This document shows, piece after piece, positions 1 through 6,465 of a stretch of 11,531 nt of DNA. Numbering within the stretch: the first letter of the stretch is position 1; each line of letters opens with the position of its first letter. The position numbers were made by a program, and so were the translations under genes. The stretch covers positions 1 through 11,531 of the forward strand of contig JAVBQF010000008.1 of the NCBI GenBank assembly GCA_031549195.1. Direction: 5' to 3'. The notes beneath the pieces are model-generated. The model saw nothing but the letters and a program-made list of their open reading frames with translations, was not told the DNA's origin and did not search any database. Source of the stretch: JAVBQF01 sp031549195. GTDB lineage: Bacteria; Bacillota_I; Bacilli_A; RF39; UBA660.

Positions 1-479
1 ATAATACATAAGAAGTTTATCTTCTTTACTCCTTCTGCTTTTAACATAGTAATAGCAGCAGAGGAAGACCCTCCTGTTGCTAGCATTGGATCAAGCAAGA
101 ATATTTCTCTATTTTCAATATTTTTAGGTACTTTATAATAATATCTTACAGGTTCTAAAGTTTCTTCGTTTCTATATAGTCCAATGTGCCCTATTTTAGC
201 ATTCGGTAGTACTCTTAGAACTCCATCAACCATAGCTAATCCTGCTCTTAATATTGGAATGAAAGCATAGTCGTTTTCATTTATTGTATAAGATTTTGTT
301 TTCATTAAAGGAGTTTCTACTTCTCCTTCTATTACTTTAACATTCTTCATTGCTTCATAACATAGAAGCATAGCTAATTCATCTACTAATTCTCTAAACT
401 TTTTAGTTCCTGTTTCTTTATCTCTTAATATAGATATTTTATGTTTGACAAGAGGATGCTCTAATATTATTTCATTCAT
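1..479 (-). CDS. upp: Uracil phosphoribosyltransferase, 3' end cut by window edge
   Basis: The enzyme converts uracil and PRPP to UMP and pyrophosphate in the cytosol, the pyrimidine salvage step. I translated the 159 codons present. They begin MNEIILEHPLVKHKISILRD, typical of bacterial Upp, and include the PRPP-binding loop LLDPMLATGGSSSAA at about residues 128-142, with Asp130 followed by the Thr-Gly-Gly turn. The family is about 209 residues, so roughly 50 C-terminal residues, including the uracil-binding end, lie outside the window. The start is the ATG at 479-477. It has a strong GAGGAGG site at 486-492, and a second out-of-frame ATG lies 4 bases further on. Only 17 bp separate it from the uraA stop, with no terminator or promoter between, so the two are co-transcribed from the uraA leader. 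The family assignment is secure. Confidence 0.96.
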   Translation of the reverse strand, partial: MNEIILEHPLVKHKISILRDKETGTKKFRELVDELAMLLCYEAMKNVKVIEGEVETPLMKTKSYTINENDYAFIPILRAGLAMVDGVLRVLPNAKIGHIGLYRNEETLEPVRYYYKVPKNIENREIFLLDPMLATGGSSSAAITMLKAEGVKKINFLCI

Positions 480-496
480 TAATTGCCTCCTCTTTA

Positions 497-1810
497 TTAC
501 TGGTTTGATTCTTTGTCAGGTAATAATAGATTTAATAATATACCGGAGATTGCTGCTAAACTCATTCCACTAAAGGCAATTGAGAAATCTCCTGATACAA
601 TTGATATAGTTGCTCCACCAAGACCTAACACAAGCATCGTTGAGGAAACTATAACGTTTTTAATTTTTTCAAAATCAACTTGATTTTGAACTATAACTTT
701 TAATCCATTAACTGCTATGAATCCATATAGAAGAAGAGACACTCCACCTAATACTGGATTTGGTATTGTTCCAACTAATGCAGTGAACTTACCAAAACAT
801 GCAATTAACATTGCAATGATTGCTGCAAGTCCAATCACCCAAACAGATGCTACTTTTGTCATCCCAACTACAGATGTGTTTTCACCATATGTGGTATTTG
901 CTGGTCCACCAATTAGACCAGCTACAGATGTTGCAATACCATCACCTAATAAAGTATTATCAAGTCCTGGATCTTTTAATAAATCCTTATCTATTATTTT
1001 AGAAAGTGCAGAGTGATCTCCAATGTGTTCACAAATTGTAACTAATGCTACTGGCACTATTGTAAGTAATGCATTCATATTTGGTTGATAATCTTTAAAT
1101 ATAAATACAAATTGCGGTATGCTAACCCATGCTGCTTCTTTTACTGGAGTAAAATCAACCAGTCCTAATACTACTGCACAAATATATCCTGTTGCGATAC
1201 CGGTTAAAAAAGGTATTATTTTTAGAAATCCTTTAGAATACAATGCTACAATTGCTGTTGTTAAAAAAGTTATAAGTGCTACTATTACTGGTTTCCATTC
1301 AAATACAGAATTAGCAGTTATTCCAATTTGGCTAATCGCAGCTGGAGCTAAACTCAGTCCTATTACCATGATCATTGGCCCAATTACGATTGGTGGTAAT
1401 AGTTTATTAATCCAACCTTTACCAATAAATTTGATTAATATTGCAACCATTATATAAACTAATCCGACAGCAATTATTCCGGTATATGCTCCAGCAATCC
1501 CTGCTTTAACAGCTCCTACTGCCATTGGAGATATAAATGCAAATGAGCTACCAAGATAAACTGGCGATTTTCCTTTTGTAAATAAAATATAAATTAAAGT
1601 TCCAATTCCTGATGCAAACAGTGCAACTGGAATTGTTAATACCTCCATACCTGCAGCATTATTTACTAATATAGGAACCAATATTGTTGCACCAAACATT
1701 GCAAAGACATGCTGAATTGCAAGTACAATCCATTTCCCCAATGTAGGCTTTTCATTGACATCAAGCAGTAATTTCTCGTTGTGTTTTACATTTTCTTTTT
1801 GTTTTTTCAT
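497..1810 (-). CDS. uraA: Uracil permease (NCS2 family, UraA/PyrP)
   Basis: Membrane symporter that imports uracil, supplying the substrate for Upp encoded just downstream. The product is 437 residues with about 14 hydrophobic segments, the usual NCS2 length. Family motifs visible are IQHVFAMFGATILVP near the N-terminus, CEHIGDHSALSKI around residues 260-272, whose Glu261 corresponds to the substrate-contacting Glu of UraA helix 8, and GGPANTTYGENTSVVG around 301-316, whose Glu310 corresponds to the second key Glu of helix 10. I chose the ATG at 1810 because AGGAGGAG sits at 1815-1822. An in-frame ATG 33 bases upstream lies between that terminator and this ribosome site and has no ribosome site of its own. 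Expression probably depends on readthrough of the hairpin at 1842-1877 and on the leader cistron described separately. A xanthine or other nucleobase permease is less likely given the adjacent upp. Confidence 0.95.
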   Translation of the reverse strand: MKKQKENVKHNEKLLLDVNEKPTLGKWIVLAIQHVFAMFGATILVPILVNNAAGMEVLTIPVALFASGIGTLIYILFTKGKSPVYLGSSFAFISPMAVGAVKAGIAGAYTGIIAVGLVYIMVAILIKFIGKGWINKLLPPIVIGPMIMVIGLSLAPAAISQIGITANSVFEWKPVIVALITFLTTAIVALYSKGFLKIIPFLTGIATGYICAVVLGLVDFTPVKEAAWVSIPQFVFIFKDYQPNMNALLTIVPVALVTICEHIGDHSALSKIIDKDLLKDPGLDNTLLGDGIATSVAGLIGGPANTTYGENTSVVGMTKVASVWVIGLAAIIAMLIACFGKFTALVGTIPNPVLGGVSLLLYGFIAVNGLKVIVQNQVDFEKIKNVIVSSTMLVLGLGGATISIVSGDFSIAFSGMSLAAISGILLNLLLPDKESNQ

Positions 1811-1841
1811 ACTTCTCCTCCTATAATTTGGTGAAAATTGC

Positions 1842-1877
1842 AAATAAAAAGCACTAAAGATAAAACTTTTAGTGCTT
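1842..1877 (-). terminator. Intrinsic terminator (candidate attenuator) in the uraA-upp leader
   Basis: On the minus strand a perfect 10-bp stem (AAGCACTAAA at 1877-1868 with TTTAGTGCTT at 1858-1849) closes a 9-nt loop and runs into TTTTTATTT (1850-1842). It lies between the promoter at 1977-2005 and the uraA ribosome site, so it must be read through for uraA and upp to be transcribed. The stop codon of the 29-codon leader (1871-1869) is inside the ascending arm, so a ribosome finishing the leader would cover that arm. The hairpin is read directly; the attenuation role is inferred. Confidence 0.88.
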
Positions 1878-1958
1878 GATTTTGAAATTTGAAAAATGAG
1901 AAACAGTAATTCCTTTCTTTTTGCTGCTATCTAAGATAAGTAAAAACTTCTCTCTCAT
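1869..1958 (-). CDS. Leader peptide of the uraA-upp operon (29 codons)
   Basis: A short cistron encoding MREKFLLILDSSKKKGITVS followed by HFSNFKIKH. It starts at an ATG with a strong AAGGTGA site at 1964-1970, five bases upstream, and begins only about 10-18 nt after the predicted transcription start. Its TAA stop (1871-1869) sits within the 5' arm of the terminator at 1842-1877. The last third lies over a U-rich RNA stretch (1909-1878, 16 U in 32). There is no run of codons for one amino acid beyond three Lys, so amino-acid-sensing attenuation is not suggested. I know of no homologue. The ribosome site, position and stop placement argue for translation with a regulatory role, as in the pyrBI leader of enterobacteria. 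Chance occurrence of a 30-codon open frame in this AT-rich DNA is possible but does not explain the ribosome site. Confidence 0.7.
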   Translation of the reverse strand: MREKFLLILDSSKKKGITVSHFSNFKIKH

Positions 1959-1976
1959 CTTTATCACCTTACGATA

Positions 1977-2005
1977 ATAATAGCATATATAACTTCTTGT
2001 TACAA
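1977..2005 (-). promoter_or_regulatory. Promoter of the uraA-upp operon
   Basis: On the minus strand TTGTAA (2005-2000) is followed after exactly 17 bp by TATTAT (1982-1977), which carries the extended TGC element just upstream. Transcription should start near 1970-1973, so the leader cistron's ribosome site would lie almost at the 5' end of the RNA. It is divergent from, and about 60 bp away from, the yigZ promoter. Confidence 0.75.
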
Positions 2006-2060
2006 TACTTATTTTCTTTTTTTGCCTCTTTTATTGTTTTAAGCTTTATAAATCAATTTA

Positions 2061-2069
2061 TGATATACT
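2061..2069 (+). promoter_or_regulatory. Extended -10 promoter for the YigZ-family gene
   Basis: TGATATACT gives an extended -10 (TGN plus TATACT). No good -35 sits at 16-18 bp, only AT-rich sequence. Initiation near 2076 would leave a leader of about 9 nt containing the weak ribosome site GGTGA before the ATG at 2085. Confidence 0.5.
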
Positions 2070-2084
2070 TTAATTGGTGATTAC

Positions 2085-2657
2085 ATGTATACTATAAAGG
2101 AAAATATAACAAATGAGATAGTCATAAATAAATCTAGGTTTATTACAAGATTGGTTAAAATTAAAGATATTTCTCTTGTTAAAGATATATTAGAAGATAT
2201 AAAAGAGGAATTTAAGGATGCTAATCATTATTGTTATGCATATATAGTTAATAACTATAAGAAATCAAGTGACGATGGAGAACCTGGTGGCACTGCTGGG
2301 GTTCCAATTATGGAAGTACTGAATAAAAGTAATTTAGATTATGTCTTCTGTGTCGTAATACGTTACTTTGGCGGCATTAAATTAGGAGCTGGTGGTTTGA
2401 TTAGAGCCTATTCAAAATCAGTCAGTAATACACTTGAAAAAGCCCTTAAAAAAGAATTAATTAACGGTTATAAGATTGTGTTATCAATTTCATACGAAAA
2501 GCAGAAATCTTTTGAGACATTAATTAGTGGATGCGGATATAAAGCCATTTATGAAGATTATATTACTTATACTATTGAAATTCCAATTGAATTGTATCAT
2601 ATTATAGATAAAACATATAAGATTACAAGTAAAGAGAATATCATAATAGAAAAATAA
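2085..2657 (+). CDS. YigZ/YvyE family protein (IMPACT, UPF0029)
   Basis: A 190-residue cytosolic protein of the IMPACT/YigZ family, close to the usual 200-215. Residues 63-72 (DDGEPGGTAG) and 91-110 (IRYFGGIKLGAGGLIRAYS region) are the two signature blocks of the UPF0029 domain. Residues from about 130 to 190 fit the C-terminal ferredoxin-like DUF1949 domain. The family is linked by homology to ribosome or translation-stress functions (eukaryotic IMPACT, a Gcn2 regulator), but the bacterial role is not settled. The ATG at 2085 is the first in frame and the ribosome site (GGTGA, 2077-2081) is weak. It forms a single-gene unit between the divergent uraA leader and a convergent trxA, closed by the hairpin at 2660-2685. 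The family is certain; the function is not. Confidence 0.93.
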   Translation: MYTIKENITNEIVINKSRFITRLVKIKDISLVKDILEDIKEEFKDANHYCYAYIVNNYKKSSDDGEPGGTAGVPIMEVLNKSNLDYVFCVVIRYFGGIKLGAGGLIRAYSKSVSNTLEKALKKELINGYKIVLSISYEKQKSFETLISGCGYKAIYEDYITYTIEIPIELYHIIDKTYKITSKENIIIEK

Positions 2658-2659
2658 AA

Positions 2660-2685
2660 AAAATTACATTAATAAATGTAATTTT
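2660..2685. terminator. Bidirectional intrinsic terminator between the yigZ and trxA ends
   Basis: AAAATTACATT (2660-2670), loop AATA, AATGTAATTTT (2675-2685): an 11-bp perfect stem with A-tract on one side and T-tract on the other, so it can end transcripts from either strand. It starts two bases after the yigZ-family stop codon and overlaps the first two bases of the trxA stop, so the trxA stop codon is at the base of the stem. Confidence 0.8.
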
Positions 2686-2983
2686 AATTTAAAAACTTTT
2701 CTAATTCATCACTTTCAAGATATCCAACGTTATTTTTCACTACTTTTCCATCTTTGAATAAGAATAAAGCAGGTATAGACATAACACCATATTCTCTTGA
2801 TATTTCCATGTGATTATCAACATTTACTTTAACTATCTTTAATGATTCTTTTTTCTTTGCTAATTCCTCAATTGACTCTTCCATTGCTTGGCAAGGACCA
2901 CACCAGTCAGCATAAAAATCTACTAATACACTTCCTTCTTTAATTAATTCATTAAAATTTTCATTTTTTAAATAAGTTATCAT
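2684..2983 (-). CDS. trxA: Thioredoxin
   Basis: Small cytosolic dithiol-disulfide reductase of 99 residues, slightly shorter than the usual 104-108. The active site is Trp27-Cys28-Gly29-Pro30-Cys31 inside FYADWCGPC, and the cis-proline is Pro71 in GVMSIPALFLFKDG, both in the canonical spacing for a functional thioredoxin. The start at 2983 has AGGAGATAAT directly upstream; this ribosome site overlaps the cvpA stop codon eight bases away, so the gene is last in a cvpA-trxA unit and probably translationally coupled. Whether it is the main cellular thioredoxin or a second copy cannot be told from this window, because thioredoxin reductase is not present. Confidence 0.93.
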   Translation of the reverse strand: MITYLKNENFNELIKEGSVLVDFYADWCGPCQAMEESIEELAKKKESLKIVKVNVDNHMEISREYGVMSIPALFLFKDGKVVKNNVGYLESDELEKFLN

Positions 2984-2991
2984 ATTATCTC

Positions 2992-3702
2992 CTATCTGTA
3001 TCTATCAATTACTTCACTAATACCATTTACTTTTATTTTACCAGCATCAGCTAGCTTTTGAACATAATTAGTCTTAATAAGTTTGTATTTAAGCATAATA
3101 TTTATTGCTTCTTTATTAAACTCATTCTTATCATATTTATAGTTTGACTCTTCAGTTAGTACATAAATATCATTGATTGCATTGCTAGTATTTTTAACCA
3201 TACTTCCAAACACAGGAGTAGATTCTAAAATAGTAGTTTTAAGTTTTGAATCATTTATTATACCAATATTAAACATTGGCTGTGTCAATATAAATAATGC
3301 GATAAATATAAGAAAATAACCTTCTAATAGACCTACAATAAATCCTAATATTTTTGATGGTATAGCTAGTATGATCGTAATATTAAGTAATTTTTCAAAC
3401 AATCCTGTAAATGATACTATAACACTAAATATAATCATTATAATTGAGTATATTATTAAAAATGCAATTAGTTGATATAAAATTATATTTATTACTGTAA
3501 CATCCTTGAAAACTCCACCAAAATTGAAGAATGGTAGGTTTATGCTTAACCAATCTGCTAATGGATCTTTAAGCTTAAATGATAATATAAATACTATTAT
3601 CCACCCAATTGTAATAACTATCTCCTTAAAGAAACCTCTTTTCATTCCAATGACACCTGATAATAATATAAGTAATATAATTACAATATCTATAATGTTC
3701 AT
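2992..3702 (-). CDS. cvpA: CvpA family membrane protein
   Basis: An integral membrane protein of the CvpA/YshB family (named for E. coli colicin V production; the bacterial role is generally unresolved). The N-terminus MNIIDIVIILLILLSGVIG followed by MKRGFFKE is the family signature. Hydrophobic segments lie at about residues 3-20, 29-46, 70-98 and 106-140, the last carrying the typical PSKILGFIVGLLEGYFLI motif. At 236 residues it is longer than E. coli CvpA (162), the excess being a charged, soluble C-terminal tail after about residue 145. The start at 3702 has a perfect AGGAGG at 3709-3714. It is followed eight bases later by trxA and preceded by its own promoter immediately after mutS. Confidence 0.86.
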   Translation of the reverse strand: MNIIDIVIILLILLSGVIGMKRGFFKEIVITIGWIIVFILSFKLKDPLADWLSINLPFFNFGGVFKDVTVINIILYQLIAFLIIYSIIMIIFSVIVSFTGLFEKLLNITIILAIPSKILGFIVGLLEGYFLIFIALFILTQPMFNIGIINDSKLKTTILESTPVFGSMVKNTSNAINDIYVLTEESNYKYDKNEFNKEAINIMLKYKLIKTNYVQKLADAGKIKVNGISEVIDRYR

Positions 3703-3721
3703 AAGTAACCTCCTACTATAA

Positions 3722-3750
3722 ATTATACTAAATTAAAATTATTTTATCAA
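3722..3750 (-). promoter_or_regulatory. Promoter for cvpA-trxA
   Basis: On the minus strand TTGATA (3750-3745), 17-bp spacer, TATAAT (3727-3722). The -35 begins three bases after the mutS stop codon and the predicted start near 3715 leaves a leader of about 13 nt carrying AGGAGG. No terminator separates it from mutS, so cvpA-trxA can be read both from here and by readthrough from mutS. Confidence 0.78.
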
Positions 3751-3752
3751 AT

Positions 3753-6299
3753 TTATTTTTTATCTATATCTTTCTTCAAATCATACAATATATTTAATGC
3801 TTCCATTGGGGTAACTTCTAATGGATTTATTTTTTTAAGTTTTTCCTCTAATAGTGATTTATTATCTATTTCAGCATTCTCTTCAAGTAATAAGCTAGTT
3901 TGTTTGAATGGTTGCTTTTTAACCTTTTTGGTTTCATACATTTCTAGTATTTCATCAGCTCTTTTAATTACCTCTTTTGGTAATTGAGCTAGGCTAGCAA
4001 CATGTATTCCATAACTTTTATCAACTGATCCAGATTTTACCTTATGTAAGAATGTTATATTTCCTTCTTCTTCTGTTGCACTTACATGAACATTTCGAAG
4101 ATTTGAAAGTTCGGCAGATAAACCTGTTAATTCATGATAATGCGTTGAAAAAAGAGTTTTTGCTTTAATTTTATTATGAATGTATTCAAGAATTGCTTGG
4201 GCAAGACTCATTCCATCATATGTTGCGGTTCCTCTTCCTAATTCATCAAATAATATTAAACTATTTTCTGTAGCATCTTTAATTGCAGCATTTGCTTCTT
4301 TCATTTCTACCATAAATGTAGAATCACCTGATACTAAGTCATCACTTGCCCCTATTCTCGTAAATATTTTGTCAAATATTGATATTTCACATGATTTAGC
4401 AGGGACAAATGAGCCTATTTGAGCCATTATTATTATTATTGCAAGCTGTCTCATATATGTTGATTTACCGGCCATATTAGGTCCCGTAATAAGTAATATA
4501 TTAATGTTATTATTCATAAGAACATCATTAGGTACATAATCTCCTTTGATAACTCTTTCTACTACAGGATGGCGACCATCTTTAATATCTATTTTATTAG
4601 TTTTGCTTATTTTAGGTCTTGTATACCCATAATCCTCACTAACTGTAGCAAGGGATGCTAACATATCAATTTCAGCAATAATCTTTGAAACTGTTTGAAT
4701 TCTTAGTATATAAGCTTTAACAATATCTCTTATTTCCATAAATAGTTTGTATTCTAAGTTGATTATCTTCTCTTCAGCACCTAATATAATATTTTCTTTT
4801 TCTTTTAATAAAGGTGTTATAAATCTTTCACAATTAGCAAGGGTCTGCTTTCTATCATAATTAAACTCATCCTTAATTAGTGGAATGCTCCCCTTACTAA
4901 TTTCAATATAGTAACCAAATATTTTATTAAATCCAACTTTTAATGTCTTTATACCAGTTCTTGCTCTTTCATCTGCTTCAATTTGTAGTATAAAGTCTTT
5001 TGAGCCGCTTCTAATATTTTTTAATTCATCAAGTTCACTATTATAACCATCCTTAATTAGGGCTCCTTCTTTAACACCAAATGGAGCGTCTTCATTAATA
5101 GAATTATCTAACAATTCATATAACTCATCAAATGTTTCTATTTTCTTAGTATAATTAATACTTTCGAGTATTCTTTTAATATTTGGTAATTCTTTTAGTG
5201 ATCTTTTTAGTTGTAATAAATCTCTAGCATTCAAATTGCCATAACTAATTCTTCCAGCTAATCTTTCTAGGTCATATATTTCATTTAAATTATCTTGTAA
5301 TTCACTTTTAAGTATAAACTCTGTCAAAAGAGTTTCAATTGTATCATATCTTCTGTTTATCTCATGTGTATCAGTTAATGGGTTTTCAATATTATGTTTT
5401 AATAGTCTAGATCCCATTGCTGTTTTGGTTTTATCAAGTAACCAAAGTAAAGAGTAAGTTCTTTCTTTTAGCCTAATTGTTTCAGTTAGTTCAAGATTTC
5501 TTTTCGTATGAGTATCAAATAACAGATGTTTTTCCAATTCTATTACTTCTACTTCTTGTAAATGAGACATATCACCTTTCTTAGTTTCTAGTATATAGCT
5601 AAGTAAATGTCTTATGGTCATTGTTAGTCTTATATCTTGAGTATTTTTATAAATGTAATTATATGTATCATCCGATTCTGTATTGTCAGTAATGGTTACT
5701 AAAATACTGTAAGTATCTTTTAATATACTTACTATTTCTCTATCAATCTTACTATTGGAAATTATCTCTTTTATGTTTCTATTAAGTATTTCTTTTATGA
5801 CTTTATCTTTATCGTATTCAAGTAATAATGCATAAAAATATCCAGTAGTAATATCTACATAACTTAGTGCATAACAATAATCAAAGTCATATAAACTACC
5901 TATATAATTATTTTCTTTTTCAGATAAACTATTGTCTATTATTGTCCCTTTCGTAACAATCTGAGTAACGTCTCTATCAACCATACCTTTAGACTCTTTA
6001 GGATCATTTAGTTGTTCACAAATAGCTACTTTGTAACCTTTATCAATTAGCTTTTCCAAATAGCTCTTATATGCATGATATGGTACACCACACATTGGAA
6101 CTCTATCATCAAGACCAGCATTTCTCCCTGTTAGAGTCAGTTCTAATTCCCTGCTGCAAAGTATAGCATCTTCAAAGAACATTTCATAAAAGTCACCAAG
6201 ACGAAAAAAGATAATTGTATCACTATACTTATCTTTAATGTCCAAATATTGAACCATCATTGGACTTATTTTGGTCCTATCTACTTCATCACGTCTCAT
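3753..6299 (-). CDS. mutS: DNA mismatch repair protein MutS (MutS1)
   Basis: Mismatch recognition ATPase of DNA repair, 848 residues from the chosen start. In order: mismatch-binding domain with the Phe-x-Glu motif (GDFYEMF, Phe37 and Glu39), connector, core and clamp domains, then the ATPase with Walker A GPNMAGKS (about 606-613), the signature STFMVEM (about 660-666), Walker B LILFDE (681-686) and FSTHYHE (717-723). QTSLL at about 800-804 fits the Q-x-S/L-L-L/F beta-clamp binding motif of MutS. The Phe-x-Glu domain and the absence of a Smr domain show this is MutS1, not MutS2. I chose the ATG at 6299, with GGTGAAAG just upstream; an in-frame GTG at 6311 would overlap that ribosome site. The partner mutL is not adjacent. 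The ATT tract at 4426-4440 is noted as a finding. Confidence 0.96.
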   Translation of the reverse strand: MRRDEVDRTKISPMMVQYLDIKDKYSDTIIFFRLGDFYEMFFEDAILCSRELELTLTGRNAGLDDRVPMCGVPYHAYKSYLEKLIDKGYKVAICEQLNDPKESKGMVDRDVTQIVTKGTIIDNSLSEKENNYIGSLYDFDYCYALSYVDITTGYFYALLLEYDKDKVIKEILNRNIKEIISNSKIDREIVSILKDTYSILVTITDNTESDDTYNYIYKNTQDIRLTMTIRHLLSYILETKKGDMSHLQEVEVIELEKHLLFDTHTKRNLELTETIRLKERTYSLLWLLDKTKTAMGSRLLKHNIENPLTDTHEINRRYDTIETLLTEFILKSELQDNLNEIYDLERLAGRISYGNLNARDLLQLKRSLKELPNIKRILESINYTKKIETFDELYELLDNSINEDAPFGVKEGALIKDGYNSELDELKNIRSGSKDFILQIEADERARTGIKTLKVGFNKIFGYYIEISKGSIPLIKDEFNYDRKQTLANCERFITPLLKEKENIILGAEEKIINLEYKLFMEIRDIVKAYILRIQTVSKIIAEIDMLASLATVSEDYGYTRPKISKTNKIDIKDGRHPVVERVIKGDYVPNDVLMNNNINILLITGPNMAGKSTYMRQLAIIIIMAQIGSFVPAKSCEISIFDKIFTRIGASDDLVSGDSTFMVEMKEANAAIKDATENSLILFDELGRGTATYDGMSLAQAILEYIHNKIKAKTLFSTHYHELTGLSAELSNLRNVHVSATEEEGNITFLHKVKSGSVDKSYGIHVASLAQLPKEVIKRADEILEMYETKKVKKQPFKQTSLLLEENAEIDNKSLLEEKLKKINPLEVTPMEALNILYDLKKDIDKK

Positions 6300-6318
6300 A
6301 ACTTTCACCACAGCTAAT

Positions 6319-6346
6319 ATTATAACAGTTTTGATTTGTTTTTCAA
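6319..6346 (-). promoter_or_regulatory. Promoter of mutS
   Basis: On the minus strand TTGAAA (6346-6341), 16-bp spacer, TATAAT (6324-6319) with an extended TGT element. Expected start near 6312 leaves a leader of about 13 nt containing the GGTG ribosome site. The rest of the 6300-6450 gap is AT-rich and holds only this promoter and the upstream gene's terminator. Confidence 0.78.
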
Positions 6347-6438
6347 AGTTTTATTTAATATTAATAATAGAAATTTATTCAAAAGATTAAAAATATTTCT
6401 ACTAGAAACAAACAAAGGTATTTTAAAAATTTATATAG

Positions 6439-6465
6439 AAAAAGAGAATCTTATTCAAGACTCTC
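6439..6465 (-). terminator. Intrinsic terminator after the 492-residue gene
   Basis: On the minus strand GAGAGTCTT (6465-6457), loop GAAT, AAGATTCTC (6452-6444), then TTTTT. The stem is 9 bp with one G-T wobble. The stem begins inside the last codons of the 492-residue gene and its loop contains part of the TAA stop, so translation and termination are closely set. It separates that gene from mutS. Confidence 0.75.

Noticed and set aside
483..1457. Several plus-strand open frames across uraA
   Set aside because: Antisense shadows of the permease gene, without ribosome sites or plausible protein character; the same applies to plus-strand frames over cvpA, mutS, ylbL and the prepilin.
1811..1843. 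Longer uraA starting at the in-frame ATG at 1843
   Set aside because: No ribosome site there; the extra 11 residues would cover the strong AGGAGG site that serves the ATG at 1810.
1869..1990. PyrR binding loop in the uraA leader
   Set aside because: The leader has GAGAGAGAAG near the leader start, which is only a faint match to the ARUCCNGNGAGGYU consensus; the CC and GGYU parts are absent.
1842..1990. Purine or other nucleobase riboswitch before uraA
   Set aside because: No three-stem core or conserved purine-riboswitch junction is visible; the leader is taken up by the small cistron and the terminator.
6300..6311. mutS starting at the GTG at 6311
   Set aside because: It would coincide with the GGTG ribosome site of the ATG at 6299 and has no ribosome site of its own.
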